From contig NZ_PIQO01000004.1 of the NCBI RefSeq assembly GCF_002844575.1, forward strand, positions 1 to 64,000: 64,000 bases of DNA, read 5' to 3'. Shown piece by piece: positions 25,453-34,263 of this stretch. The notes beneath the pieces were generated by a model. It saw only the letters and a program-made list of their open reading frames with translations. It was not told the origin of the DNA and did not search any database. A program made the translations under genes and the position numbers. Within the stretch, counting starts at the first letter, position 1. Each line of letters opens with the position of its first letter. The DNA is from Heyndrickxia camelliae (GTDB taxonomy: Bacteria; Bacillota; Bacilli; Bacillales; Bacillaceae_C).

Positions 25453-27411
25453 ATGGAATATAAAACAATCGGTATACTAGCACATGTCGATGCAGGGAAA
25501 ACCACTTTTGCAGAACAGCTGCTTTTTCATACAAAGAGTATTTCGAAGCGAGGAAGAGTGGATCATCAAGACGCTTTTTTAGATTCTCATGATATAGAAA
25601 AAGCTAGGGGAATAACTGTTTTTGCTGATCAAGCTATATTTGATTTTCATGATTCGCATTATACATTAATTGATACTCCGGGACATGTTGATTTTTCACC
25701 GGAAATGGAACGAGCCATTCAAGTCATGGATTACGCAATTGTTGTAATTAGTGCCGTAGAGGGCGTAGAGGGACATACAGAAACAGTATGGAATTTACTT
25801 AAAAAGCATCATATTCCTACATTTTTCTTTATAAATAAAATAGATCGTGTCGGCGCGGATATCCAAAGAGTAATAAAGGATATCCAAATAAATTTAACAG
25901 AAGACGTTTGTCCTATCGATAAATGTTTCGTAAATGGTCAAATGGTAGAATCATTAAAAGAATTTTTAGCTGAGCGGAATGAAAGCTTGCTTGATGATTA
26001 TTTGACGGGTAGATACGAGAGTAATAAGTGGTTCGTGGAAATAAGAAGGATGATAAAAAATAATATCGTTTTTCCTCTAGCTTCAGGATCCGCATTACAA
26101 GATACAGGGATTACTGACTTTCTGGAACAATTAGATGCATTAACCATTTCTGATTATGCTACAGAAACTTCATTCTCTGGAAGAGTTTATAAAATTCGAT
26201 ATGACGAAAGCGGCGCAAGAACGACTTTTATTAAAGCATTAAGCGGAACACTAAAGGTTAGAGATGAAATTGAATACGTACGGAATGACCAAAAGATAAG
26301 TGAGAAAATTACTCAAATTAGAAAGTATAGCGGAAAGAAATTTCAAGTTGTTGATAAGGTAGTAGCAGGTGAAGTATTTGCTGTTACAGGATTATCTGCT
26401 GTATCAGCAGGAGATGGGCTGGGTGTCCTTGAAGATAAGGCACTTTATGAAATGATTCCTACCCTTAAATCAAAGGTTATATTTGATCCTTCTTTAAATG
26501 TGAAAGAGGTATTAAAATGCTTTCGAATGTTGGATGATGAGGATCCTTCCTTAATGGTTATGTGGGAGGAGAAATTTAAAGAGATACATATCCATGTCAT
26601 GGGAACCATTCAGCTTGAAGTTCTTGAACAAATTGTTCACGATCGGTTTGGTTTTAAAGTTCAATTTGCAAAACCTGAAATTCTATATAAAGAAACAATT
26701 GAATCAGAAGTAGTTGGGTATGGTCATTTTGAACCATTAAAACATTATGCGGAAGTTCATCTTCGATTAGAACCTGGTGAGAGACAAAGCGGAGTGACAT
26801 TTGAAAGTGTCTGTCACCCAGATGATTTGCCATTTAGTTACCAAAATTTGATTCGTCATCATCTTTTTGAAAAAGAACATCGCGGAATTCTAACAGGCTC
26901 TGCGCTAACAGATATAAAAGTTACTTTATTATCCGGAAGAGCGCATATGAAACATACGAGCGGCGGGGATTTCCGAGAAGCTACTTTAAGAGCTTTACGA
27001 CAAGGTTTGGAAAAGGCTAAGAACCTATTATTAGAGCCCTATTATGATTTTAAAATTAAGGTAGATATTGATCAAATGGGCAGAGTTCTGTCTGATGTGC
27101 AAAGTGCCCATGGGAATTTTGAAAATCCCGTGACGCTTGGAAATAAAGCTATCATCAGTGGAAAGGTTCCTGTTTCAACCTTTATGGATTATGGTACAGT
27201 TTTAGCCTCCTTTACCCAAGGACGAGGCACTATAAGTCTTGTATTTGGTGGATATTATCCCTGCCATAATCAGAATGAAGCAATAGAAAAAATTCAATAT
27301 GATAAGGATGCTGATCCAGAATACACATCTTCTTCTATTTTTTGTGCAAAAGGTGCTGGCTACTCTGTTCCTTGGGATGAGGCAGAAGGTAAAATGCATT
27401 TGTTGAGGTAG
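25453..27411 (+). CDS. EF-G/TetM-like translational GTPase
   Basis: A 652-residue GTPase with the architecture of ribosomal protection proteins and EF-G. The G1 loop is AHVDAGKT at 10-17, switch II is DTPGHVDFSPEM, and NKIDRVGADI carries G4. Domains II-V follow, with the C-terminal SFTQGRGTISLVFGGYYPC. It is the length of TetM/TetO (about 640) rather than EF-G (about 690). It is divergent from the classical Tet proteins, so it could confer low-level tetracycline protection or have another ribosome function. GAGGTGCAGCA precedes the ATG. It is monocistronic, and no mobile element is adjacent. Confidence 0.8.
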   Translation: MEYKTIGILAHVDAGKTTFAEQLLFHTKSISKRGRVDHQDAFLDSHDIEKARGITVFADQAIFDFHDSHYTLIDTPGHVDFSPEMERAIQVMDYAIVVISAVEGVEGHTETVWNLLKKHHIPTFFFINKIDRVGADIQRVIKDIQINLTEDVCPIDKCFVNGQMVESLKEFLAERNESLLDDYLTGRYESNKWFVEIRRMIKNNIVFPLASGSALQDTGITDFLEQLDALTISDYATETSFSGRVYKIRYDESGARTTFIKALSGTLKVRDEIEYVRNDQKISEKITQIRKYSGKKFQVVDKVVAGEVFAVTGLSAVSAGDGLGVLEDKALYEMIPTLKSKVIFDPSLNVKEVLKCFRMLDDEDPSLMVMWEEKFKEIHIHVMGTIQLEVLEQIVHDRFGFKVQFAKPEILYKETIESEVVGYGHFEPLKHYAEVHLRLEPGERQSGVTFESVCHPDDLPFSYQNLIRHHLFEKEHRGILTGSALTDIKVTLLSGRAHMKHTSGGDFREATLRALRQGLEKAKNLLLEPYYDFKIKVDIDQMGRVLSDVQSAHGNFENPVTLGNKAIISGKVPVSTFMDYGTVLASFTQGRGTISLVFGGYYPCHNQNEAIEKIQYDKDADPEYTSSSIFCAKGAGYSVPWDEAEGKMHLLR

Positions 27412-27534
27412 TGGAAAGGTAGTATCTATAATTAATTTTATGCGCATGTGTAAATTGGTTTATAAAAATGTTAAATGGTATGTACGGATTTTTCTTTTTT
27501 GCAGTGAATTTAATTCATTAAGGAGCTGTTCCCT

Positions 27535-28797
27535 GTGAATATGCCATTGATTGAAGTTGCACCTCGGGATGATCTGTTTGACTCTGAAATAAATATACGA
27601 ATTTCGAATCTATTATCAAAAGCTAAAATCTCAATAAAAGCTAATATGATGGACCAATTCGGCTATGATTGGGAATCATTTGCGAGCTTCCGTGCAAATG
27701 AAGCGGGGTGCATTGACATTAAGAACCAGACCCCATTCGAAGGAACTTATAAATCTGCTGATGGGATGGGGTTGTTCTGGTCAATGAAGCGGGTGCATAA
27801 AGCTGAAGGTATCTCAGACTCTTCTTTGGCTCCCCGATTTTTAGGGCTTGATTTTTATGTAGACGATCAGTTAATTAAAACCTTTACTTTAAAGAGGAGA
27901 TTTATTGGTAAAAATGTTGTTCGTAAAGAAATTAGACAAAATGGATTAGTGGGAACTTATTTTTATCCTGTTGATGGAATAAAAAGGCAGGCGATTATTT
28001 ACCTTGGCGGATCGGAAGGTGGACTAATGGAGCGCAAGCCAGCATTATTGGCTTCCCATGGATTTGCAGTGTTAGGACTTGCTTATTTTGGAAAGGAACA
28101 GCTTCCTTCAGAATTGATAGAAATACCATTAGAATATTTACAAACCGCTATAAAGTGGCTTTTGTCTCAAGCAGAGGTAGATGAAAGAAAGGGAATAAAA
28201 CTAATTGGGATATCGAAAGGCGGAGAGCTGGCGCTTCTTGCAGCATCCATGTTTTATGAAGTAAGCGGTGTAGTCGGCATTGTTCCGAGTTCAGTTATTT
28301 ACCCAGGATTAGGGTCGAAATTCAGCTCTTCCTGGTCATATAAAGGAAACCCTATCCCATTTTTAGATAAGCAAATTCCCGAACACATCCTTGATGAAAA
28401 TCACCGCAAGCACATGCAAGCTATACCTATTCAATACCGAAATTTTTACCGTGCACGTCTGAGTCAAATCGTAGAAAAGCAAGATGCTATAATTCCGGTG
28501 GAAAGGATAAAAGGAGATGTGCTTATTATTTCTGGTGAGGACGATCAACTTTGGCCATCTGATATACACGGAGATATGATAATGGAACGACTTAGAAAGG
28601 CATCTTTTCCATATGGATTTGAACATTTGAAATATCGAGGTGCAGGTCACTCTTTTTATATTCCTCATTGGCCAACAGCAAACTGTACAGTTGGAGGATA
28701 TGGACAAATCAAAATGGATCTAGGGGGAAATCCCGAGAAAGCAGCTTTTGCACAATCCGATTCGTGGCAGAAGATATTATCTTTTCTAGTTCAATAG
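27535..28797 (+). CDS. Acyl-CoA thioesterase/BAAT-like alpha/beta hydrolase
   Basis: A 420-residue protein with an N-terminal domain of about 130 residues similar to the acyl-CoA thioesterase/BAAT N-domain (beta sandwich, GTYKSADGMGLFWSM) and a C-terminal alpha/beta hydrolase domain. The nucleophile elbow is GISKGGE near residue 225. The acid and His are expected in ISGEDDQLWPS and RGAGHSFY. Bacterial members probably hydrolyse or transfer acyl groups; the physiological substrate is unknown. It starts with GTG at 27535 behind AAGGAG; the ATG at 27541 is a second choice. No signal peptide. Confidence 0.8.
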   Translation: MNMPLIEVAPRDDLFDSEINIRISNLLSKAKISIKANMMDQFGYDWESFASFRANEAGCIDIKNQTPFEGTYKSADGMGLFWSMKRVHKAEGISDSSLAPRFLGLDFYVDDQLIKTFTLKRRFIGKNVVRKEIRQNGLVGTYFYPVDGIKRQAIIYLGGSEGGLMERKPALLASHGFAVLGLAYFGKEQLPSELIEIPLEYLQTAIKWLLSQAEVDERKGIKLIGISKGGELALLAASMFYEVSGVVGIVPSSVIYPGLGSKFSSSWSYKGNPIPFLDKQIPEHILDENHRKHMQAIPIQYRNFYRARLSQIVEKQDAIIPVERIKGDVLIISGEDDQLWPSDIHGDMIMERLRKASFPYGFEHLKYRGAGHSFYIPHWPTANCTVGGYGQIKMDLGGNPEKAAFAQSDSWQKILSFLVQ

Positions 28798-29011
28798 TTG
28801 TATGTAATAACATACTATGCTTTGTTTTATCTATTTAATTAGCTGATAATATTAAATCAAATAAATAGTTTAATATATCATAAACATTGAATATTATGTA
28901 TGATATCTCCTGAAAGCCAATAGTATGTTTTATAAATCTATTTAAAGTGTATAATAATAAAGATGTAATTAGAAAAAGTAATTAGAGGAATAGAGAGGAA
29001 GTAAGAATTAA

Positions 29012-29299
29012 ATGAATATTACTGGACATACTATCGAAAAACTCGAGGACCCAACAGGAATATTAACTGGTGATCGTTATGAAATTATTCTAACTATAGA
29101 AGTTCCGGAAGATGATGAATTATATTCAGAGAACGGTTTATATATAAAGGCAATTTATGTTGTAGATGGTAGCCAATCACGTGTTGTGCAATACCAAATC
29201 TTTGAAAAAATTACGGATCGTTATCTTGAATTTGAGTTAGAAGAAGAGGAAGAAAAAATACTAGAGGGCTATTGTAAAGAACATATTAGTGAAATGTAA
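29012..29299 (+). CDS. DUF6509-like small acidic protein
   Basis: A 95-residue, very acidic protein (DDELYSEN, ELEEEEEKILE) beginning MNITGHTIEKLEDPTGILTG, which matches a conserved Bacillus family that I recall as DUF6509. There is no membrane segment or signal peptide. AGAGAGGAAGTAAG precedes the start. The function is unknown. It is followed by two hairpins and sits alone. Confidence 0.7.
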   Translation: MNITGHTIEKLEDPTGILTGDRYEIILTIEVPEDDELYSENGLYIKAIYVVDGSQSRVVQYQIFEKITDRYLEFELEEEEEKILEGYCKEHISEM

Positions 29300-29412
29300 A
29301 AGGCGAAATTAAATTTGTACTTTTCGAAAAATATATTGACGCGGAATTTATTTATAGATATATTTTTTATAATTTATTAGAATGTACGATGTCCATGGAA
29401 ATGAAATGCTTT

Positions 29413-29438
29413 GCCTCTCACTCTAACGTGTGAGAGGC
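29413..29438. other. Perfect hairpin without T tract
   Basis: GCCTCTCAC and GTGTGAGAGGC form a stem of about 10 bp around a 6-base loop. No T run follows, so it is not a standard terminator. It could stabilise the 3' end of the upstream transcript. Confidence 0.5.
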
Positions 29439-29473
29439 AGTGGATAATAGGATTTTTACTATGATTGCAAGCT

Positions 29474-29510
29474 AAACCACAGAGTTATGATTTCATTCTG
29501 TGGTTTTTGT
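29474..29510 (+). terminator. Intrinsic terminator
   Basis: AAACCACAGA pairs with TCTGTGGTTT and is followed by a T-rich tract. Confidence 0.75.
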
Positions 29511-29576
29511 GTTCTTCAATCTTATCATGTCCAGTTGTTTTCTATCGCTTTAACTATTAAAAAGAGGTGAAAAATA

Positions 29577-30305
29577 ATGATGAAATTAACTCCCTTTAAA
29601 AAAGGTCGACACAGTAGACTGTGAATGGCGCAGTCCATTAGCAGAATTAATACTAAACAGATGGGGGGTTGATGAGGGCTCTGTTTACTATTTTCGCTCA
29701 TCTGCTAATTTTATATTTCTTTTTAAAAGAAGTGGGGTTACACACTTTGGTTTAATGATTCCTGTGAAAGAAAAGAGATATACGGCACATTTTATGCTGT
29801 TGTATTGGAGGCATTGCCGGGAAAAGAATTGGAACTAAAAGAGCTTTCTTCAAGACATTATTTTGCCTGGGGAAAGCTTTAGGTGCACTTCATCATTATT
29901 TAAAAAATATTCCTGATAACTTAAAGAAGAGGCGGCAAAATTGGAAGGATCAACTATTTATTTTACAGGAGGATTTACCGAAAACGGAGATTGCCGCTTT
30001 AGAGGAACGGCATTATCTAAAGTCTTGGGCAAATAGTTTGTAAACGGCAAATAATGAAATAGGATTAATCCATTTCGATTTTGAACTTGATAATCTCCGT
30101 TGGGAGAATCAAAGGATTGGTATTTTAGATGTTTGATGATTGCTCGATACTTTGGTACGCCGCAGGTATTAGTGCTTTACGTGAACTTTCAGAGACAGGT
30201 TTGGATCTGGGAAATCCATATGTAAAAGAATTTATCAACGGGTATAAGTCTGAAACAGTATTAAATCCAAAATGGATACAAATTTTAAATGTGGAAACGG
30301 AAGCA
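29577..30305 (+). pseudogene. Decayed APH/CotS-type phosphotransferase gene
   Basis: Behind an intact AAAGAGGTGAAAAATA ribosome site, coding sequence continues through at least three frames. The first frame stops after 15 codons. The second reads [20 protein letters not shown] and [14 protein letters not shown] third gives LGALHHYLKNIPDN and QLFILQEDLPKTEIAALEE before a stop. The catalytic region GLIHFDFELDNLRW, corresponding to the Brenner motif HxDxxxxN, is still legible near 30063-30104, followed by IGILDV where DFDD is expected. Several frameshifts and stops rule out a functional kinase. The neighbours do not show what it phosphorylated. Confidence 0.8.
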
Positions 30306-30453
30306 TAATATTATTATGTTTACTGGACTGCTTCGCCTCTGTTGATATAGAGATGTCAGAATCTGAATGTTTAAATAACCTTACAAGAAACTTTTAGGCA
30401 AAATTACAAACTTCGACGAACATTCTTACAAAACCAGAAATGGAGATAATATA

Positions 30454-30484
30454 AAAAATCAACGTGTATTGATACGCTGATTTT
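30454..30484 (-). terminator. Intrinsic terminator for the vanW-like operon
   Basis: On the minus strand AAAATCAGCGTATC pairs with its near complement GTGTTGATTTT-type arm and a T run follows. It lies 13 bases beyond the VanW-like stop. Confidence 0.65.
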
Positions 30485-30496
30485 CAAAGCTTGTTT

Positions 30497-31408
30497 TTAA
30501 TGTTCATGATCGACCTCAATAGGCAAATTCTTTGGGGCGCTCGGGATTTCCTTTGATTTATAATGTATATCCTCGGATGATAATACATTAACGAATAATT
30601 GACCTCCAATTACTCTTGCTCGAATAAGCAGGGGTTGATTGTGAGGATTTTTAAATTTAAAATCTGGTCCATACCAGCTAACGGTAGCATCCCTGTTAGG
30701 TGGCACATATGGCACCCGCCTGCTATGGGAATAGCGTTCGACTATTTCGACGCTTGCTTTATCAACTGCATTAAATAATGTTGAAGATACTTGACAGATT
30801 CCCCCGCCAATACCTTCTGAAAGCTCTCCTCGAACAATTACAGGTGCTTTGAGATAACCTTTTGCTTTTGTACGCTTTCCAACCACTTTATTAAATGAGA
30901 AGGTTTCGCCTGGAAAAATAACATGACCATTTATAGCATTTGCTGCAAGTCGAATATTATGAGTCCGTTCCTTATTAGAGTTGTTAAAATAGGTAACATA
31001 TCTGCTAATGCTTTTACTTCTTAAATTTTCAAGAAGTTCACTATCCACTCTTGGATAAATGGTTTGAAGTGGCACTTCAAACGAAGCTGATCCATTTTGA
31101 AAATATGATTGATAAAACATTTGCTTAAACCGGTAGGTATCCAATTTATAACCAGGTTTTTCGCTTATCATTTTTCCATTTTCCCCTATTGTTGCATTAA
31201 TTGGATTTTTAAGGACTTTATTGCTTATTTGTTGTTCGTAGTAGTCATATTTTTCTTCGTTGATAACCGACTGATCAAAAGGAGGCAGTACAAAATCAGC
31301 TTTTTGCACTGAATGAAGCGTTTTACCATCCGATATTAAATGAATGCTGTTTTCTTCCGTAGGATAAAAGGATAATAATAATAAACTTAAGAAGAGTCTC
31401 ATGTTCAT
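30497..31408 (-). CDS. VanW family exported protein (YoaR-like)
   Basis: A 303-residue protein with a short hydrophobic N-terminus (MNMRLFLSLLLLSF), an N-terminal peptidoglycan-binding-4-like region, and a VanW domain: RTHNIRLAANAINGHVIFPG, FSFNKVVGKRTKAKGY, GGGICQVSSTLFNA and RYSHSRRVPYVPPNRDATV. VanW domains are frequent in Firmicute envelope proteins; their activity is unknown. Length and order match Bacillus YoaR. It is the second gene of a minus-strand pair and begins 24 bases after the exported partner at 31433-32281. Confidence 0.87.
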   Translation of the reverse strand: MNMRLFLSLLLLSFYPTEENSIHLISDGKTLHSVQKADFVLPPFDQSVINEEKYDYYEQQISNKVLKNPINATIGENGKMISEKPGYKLDTYRFKQMFYQSYFQNGSASFEVPLQTIYPRVDSELLENLRSKSISRYVTYFNNSNKERTHNIRLAANAINGHVIFPGETFSFNKVVGKRTKAKGYLKAPVIVRGELSEGIGGGICQVSSTLFNAVDKASVEIVERYSHSRRVPYVPPNRDATVSWYGPDFKFKNPHNQPLLIRARVIGGQLFVNVLSSEDIHYKSKEIPSAPKNLPIEVDHEH

Positions 31409-31432
31409 TTAGCCTCCATAAAAAAAATACAT

Positions 31433-32281
31433 TTACTTCTTGGTAAGTTTTATCAATGGGTCCATATTTATTTTCCAAGGCGAAATTGGTGAAGTTCTAA
31501 TTAAATGAAAAGGAATTTTTGTTTTTACGGGACCAATGTTTTTTACGAGTAAGTTAACTTCGACCGGTATATCTGCTTCCAATGCAAACAAATTTGGTTC
31601 GTTAACAGACACCAGTTTCCAGTTTATGGATTCGATGTTGTTTATTTTCTTTACTTCTTTGTTAGCGTTTTGTTTATTGGTAATTGCCACTTTTTGGACT
31701 AAGCCTTGATCATTATTTTTAATAAATACCAAAAATGCAGTGGTTAATTGCTCTGGTGTAAGATCCCTTATAAAATCATCAATTGTTCCACCTGCTTTAT
31801 GAATCATTACTTGATGAGATAAATCTGACTTTTCAGAGTGATGTGTTACACTGCCTTTAAAATGGATACAAAAATGGCCATTGAAACCATTATCCAATGC
31901 ACCTGCACCATGAGGCATTCCATGCATAGAAGCGGCAATTAATTTAGTGTCAGTTTGAATGAGAATTGCCCTTCTTCTCCAGCTCCAATGACCGTTGTAT
32001 ATTTCCTTCATGATTTTCGTATCTTTTTTCGATAAAGGCTGTACATCAGCGTGATGTTGTCCTGCTCGTCTTTGAACACGAAAGCTTTTTCCTGTTTCAA
32101 CATCGATAACGGTAAATATAGAGTATCGCGGCAAAATTTTATTTACTTTTTCCCAATGCAGCATTTCAATATGAAAATCTAAAGGGTATTCCTCGTTATT
32201 TGGCTCAGCTGCGTACGTAGGTGAAGATTTGAATCCCATAACCAAAAGGATTGATATAACTGCATAAATAATTTTTGTCAT
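31433..32281 (-). CDS. Exported protein with conserved His/Cys motif, partner of the VanW-like protein
   Basis: A 282-residue protein with a signal peptide (residues 1-24, ending PTYAAEP). A conserved-looking core reads MHGMPHGAGALDNGFNGHFC followed by IHFKGSVTH. The His-rich block with one Cys recalls, but does not match exactly, the SHGCIR site of YkuD L,D-transpeptidases. The C-terminal half has low similarity to anything I know. Being co-directional and adjacent to a VanW protein suggests a cell-wall role. An enzymatic call is inference only. Confidence 0.7.
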   Translation of the reverse strand: MTKIIYAVISILLVMGFKSSPTYAAEPNNEEYPLDFHIEMLHWEKVNKILPRYSIFTVIDVETGKSFRVQRRAGQHHADVQPLSKKDTKIMKEIYNGHWSWRRRAILIQTDTKLIAASMHGMPHGAGALDNGFNGHFCIHFKGSVTHHSEKSDLSHQVMIHKAGGTIDDFIRDLTPEQLTTAFLVFIKNNDQGLVQKVAITNKQNANKEVKKINNIESINWKLVSVNEPNLFALEADIPVEVNLLVKNIGPVKTKIPFHLIRTSPISPWKINMDPLIKLTKK

Positions 32282-32523
32282 CTTTGTTCCTCGAGTTCAC
32301 CATGAATTTACCATTATTTTTAACTATTAGTCGAGAAGAATAGCTTAAAAATATTGGAAATAGAGTTTTTAGGGTTCAAATAGGTTTTTATATGTTTTTT
32401 CTTTATGCTAACACTCGAATTTTTAAAGTAGAAACGTTCAATGAAATGAAAACAGAAAAGTTGCTCTGTAGAGCCTTTAGTGGTATTATTTGTCATACAT
32501 TTGAAAAAAGGGGTAGATTTTAA

Positions 32524-32820
32524 GTGGTAAACAAAATAATTCTTGATGATACTACCATTTATGTAGAACATTACGAGGAAGAATACCTAAATGGACTTAT
32601 AAAAATAACCGTTGATTTTAAAGTAACAAGTGAAGACTATCACGATATTGCTGTTCTCTTGTATAGAGAAACATTTGATATAAAAGTGCCTGAACGCGGT
32701 TTAGCATTTAGAGGCAATATTCAACAATACTCTACTTCTTTAACCAATTTATATAAGAAAGATCAGGTTGCTGACTACAAGGTTACTTTGCTGGAAAAAG
32801 TGAATGCAGAAAGCAGGTGA
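32524..32820 (+). CDS. DUF3219 (YkvR-like) protein
   Basis: A 98-residue protein beginning MVNKIILDDTTIYVEHYEEE, with VPERGLAFRGNIQQYSTSLT, which I recognise as the DUF3219 family (Bacillus YkvR). The family has a small beta-rich fold of unknown function. It starts with GTG at 32524 behind AAAAAGGGGTAG. Its end meets the LLM oxidoreductase start within five bases, so the two are likely co-transcribed. Confidence 0.8.
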   Translation: MVNKIILDDTTIYVEHYEEEYLNGLIKITVDFKVTSEDYHDIAVLLYRETFDIKVPERGLAFRGNIQQYSTSLTNLYKKDQVADYKVTLLEKVNAESR

Positions 32821-32824
32821 AAGG

Positions 32825-33811
32825 ATGAAGCTAAGCATTTTAGATCAAGCTCCTATTTCAACGAATCAAACAGCGAGGGATGCTTTATTGGGTTCTGTTA
32901 AATTAGCACAAGCAGGTGAACAGTTAGGGTATACACGGTTTTGGATAGCAGAACACCATGATTTACCGGGGTTGGCATGTTCCGTACCAGAGGTGATGTT
33001 AAGCTATATTGGTGCGAAAACATCAAAAATAAGAATTGGATCTGGAGCTATTCTTTTACCTCACTATAAGCCGTATAAAGTCGCTGAAATCTTTAATATG
33101 CTTGCAACCTTGTTTCCGGATCGAATCGATATTGGAATTGGACGAGCTCCGGGTGGGTCTGCCCAAGTAACCAATGCGCTATCGGATAACTTTTTGCAAA
33201 ATGTTTATAAAATGCCCATTCTCGTGAAAGATTTGCTGCATTTTCTGGATGATGATTATCCCTCAGAAAATAATTACGAAAAAATTCACGCTTCACCCAT
33301 TCCGACTATTTCTCCTAGACCATGGCTTCTTGGCACAAGTAAAAAAAGTGCATTACTCGCGGCGGAATACGGCATGTCTTATACTTTTGGTCTATTTATG
33401 AGTGATCAAGAAGGTCAAGAAATTATACAGGAATATAAAAAAGCATTTCAGCCAAGAAAAGAATGGCATACACCACAGGTAATTCTTACTGTTTCCGCAA
33501 TTTGTGCAGAAACAACGGAAAAAGCAGAAGAACTTGCTTTGAGTTCACTTGTTTGGTCTTTACAGAAAGAAGAAGGGGAAAGAAACAATGGGTTTCCATC
33601 AATAGAAGAGGCAAAAGAATATTTAAAGACTCATCCTCAATCTTTAAACAAGAATAAGATGATCATTGGAAACCCTCAAGAGGTAAAGAAGCAATTAACG
33701 GATTTGCAAGCTCTGTATGGAGCAGACGAAATAATGATTGTCACAATAACTCACTCTCTTCAAGATAAAATTCGTTCGTATGAATTAATAGCGAAAGCAT
33801 TATTAGATTAA
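32825..33811 (+). CDS. LLM-class flavin-dependent oxidoreductase
   Basis: A protein of about 328 residues of the bacterial luciferase-like family, close in layout to Bacillus YwcH/YceB. Visible blocks: LSILDQAPISTNQTARDALL at the N-terminus, FWIAEHHDLPGLACSVPEV, IRIGSGAILLPHYKPYKVAE, and DIGIGRAPGGSAQ. These bind reduced FMN. The physiological substrate is unknown. I prefer the ATG at 32825, behind AGGTGAAAGG, because the protein then begins MKLSILDQ as relatives do. Confidence 0.88.
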   Translation: MKLSILDQAPISTNQTARDALLGSVKLAQAGEQLGYTRFWIAEHHDLPGLACSVPEVMLSYIGAKTSKIRIGSGAILLPHYKPYKVAEIFNMLATLFPDRIDIGIGRAPGGSAQVTNALSDNFLQNVYKMPILVKDLLHFLDDDYPSENNYEKIHASPIPTISPRPWLLGTSKKSALLAAEYGMSYTFGLFMSDQEGQEIIQEYKKAFQPRKEWHTPQVILTVSAICAETTEKAEELALSSLVWSLQKEEGERNNGFPSIEEAKEYLKTHPQSLNKNKMIIGNPQEVKKQLTDLQALYGADEIMIVTITHSLQDKIRSYELIAKALLD

Positions 33812-33825
33812 ATTCTTGGCGTGAT

Positions 33826-33862
33826 AACGGAACTTATGGTAGCTAGAGTTCTGTTTTTTTTT
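33826..33862 (+). terminator. Intrinsic terminator
   Basis: AACGGAACT pairs with AGTTCTGTT (one G-T pair) and is followed by a long T run. Confidence 0.8.
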
Positions 33863-34263
33863 TACATTTTATATGGTGAATTTTTTTACAGGTATGATAC
33901 AGTACCTAGGCATAAAGAAAGATAAAAAAGGAAAATCAGATTCATGCAAATTAGAATCTATTAAAATATTAAACAATATTTATTCAACCATTTTTTAACA
34001 TAAAATTATATTTATATTTTATTCTTTTTTTATTGTTTCGAATAAATCCGCATAAATAATGATTACTTCTGTCGTGGTAAAAATGGTTATTATCTGGTAT
34101 TTATTAAGGTCTAATGGATTAATTTTTGTTATAACAGAAAATTTGTTATATTCACAAAATGAAACAAAAGATTCATTTACTTTATTATATGAAAAAACTA
34201 AAATTTCCTTACAGCTTCACCATTTTATGTCTTTTAATCTAGTAAAAAGGGAGGAAAAAACAA
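33863..34263. other. AT-rich upstream region of the sedolisin gene
   Basis: About 400 bases with very high AT content. A frame of 78 codons at 34059-34295 has no ribosome site and overlaps the next gene, so it is not called. The imperfect symmetry TTGTTATAACA near 34127 could be a regulator site. A strong site, AAAAAGGGAGGAAAA, precedes the next start. Confidence 0.45.
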
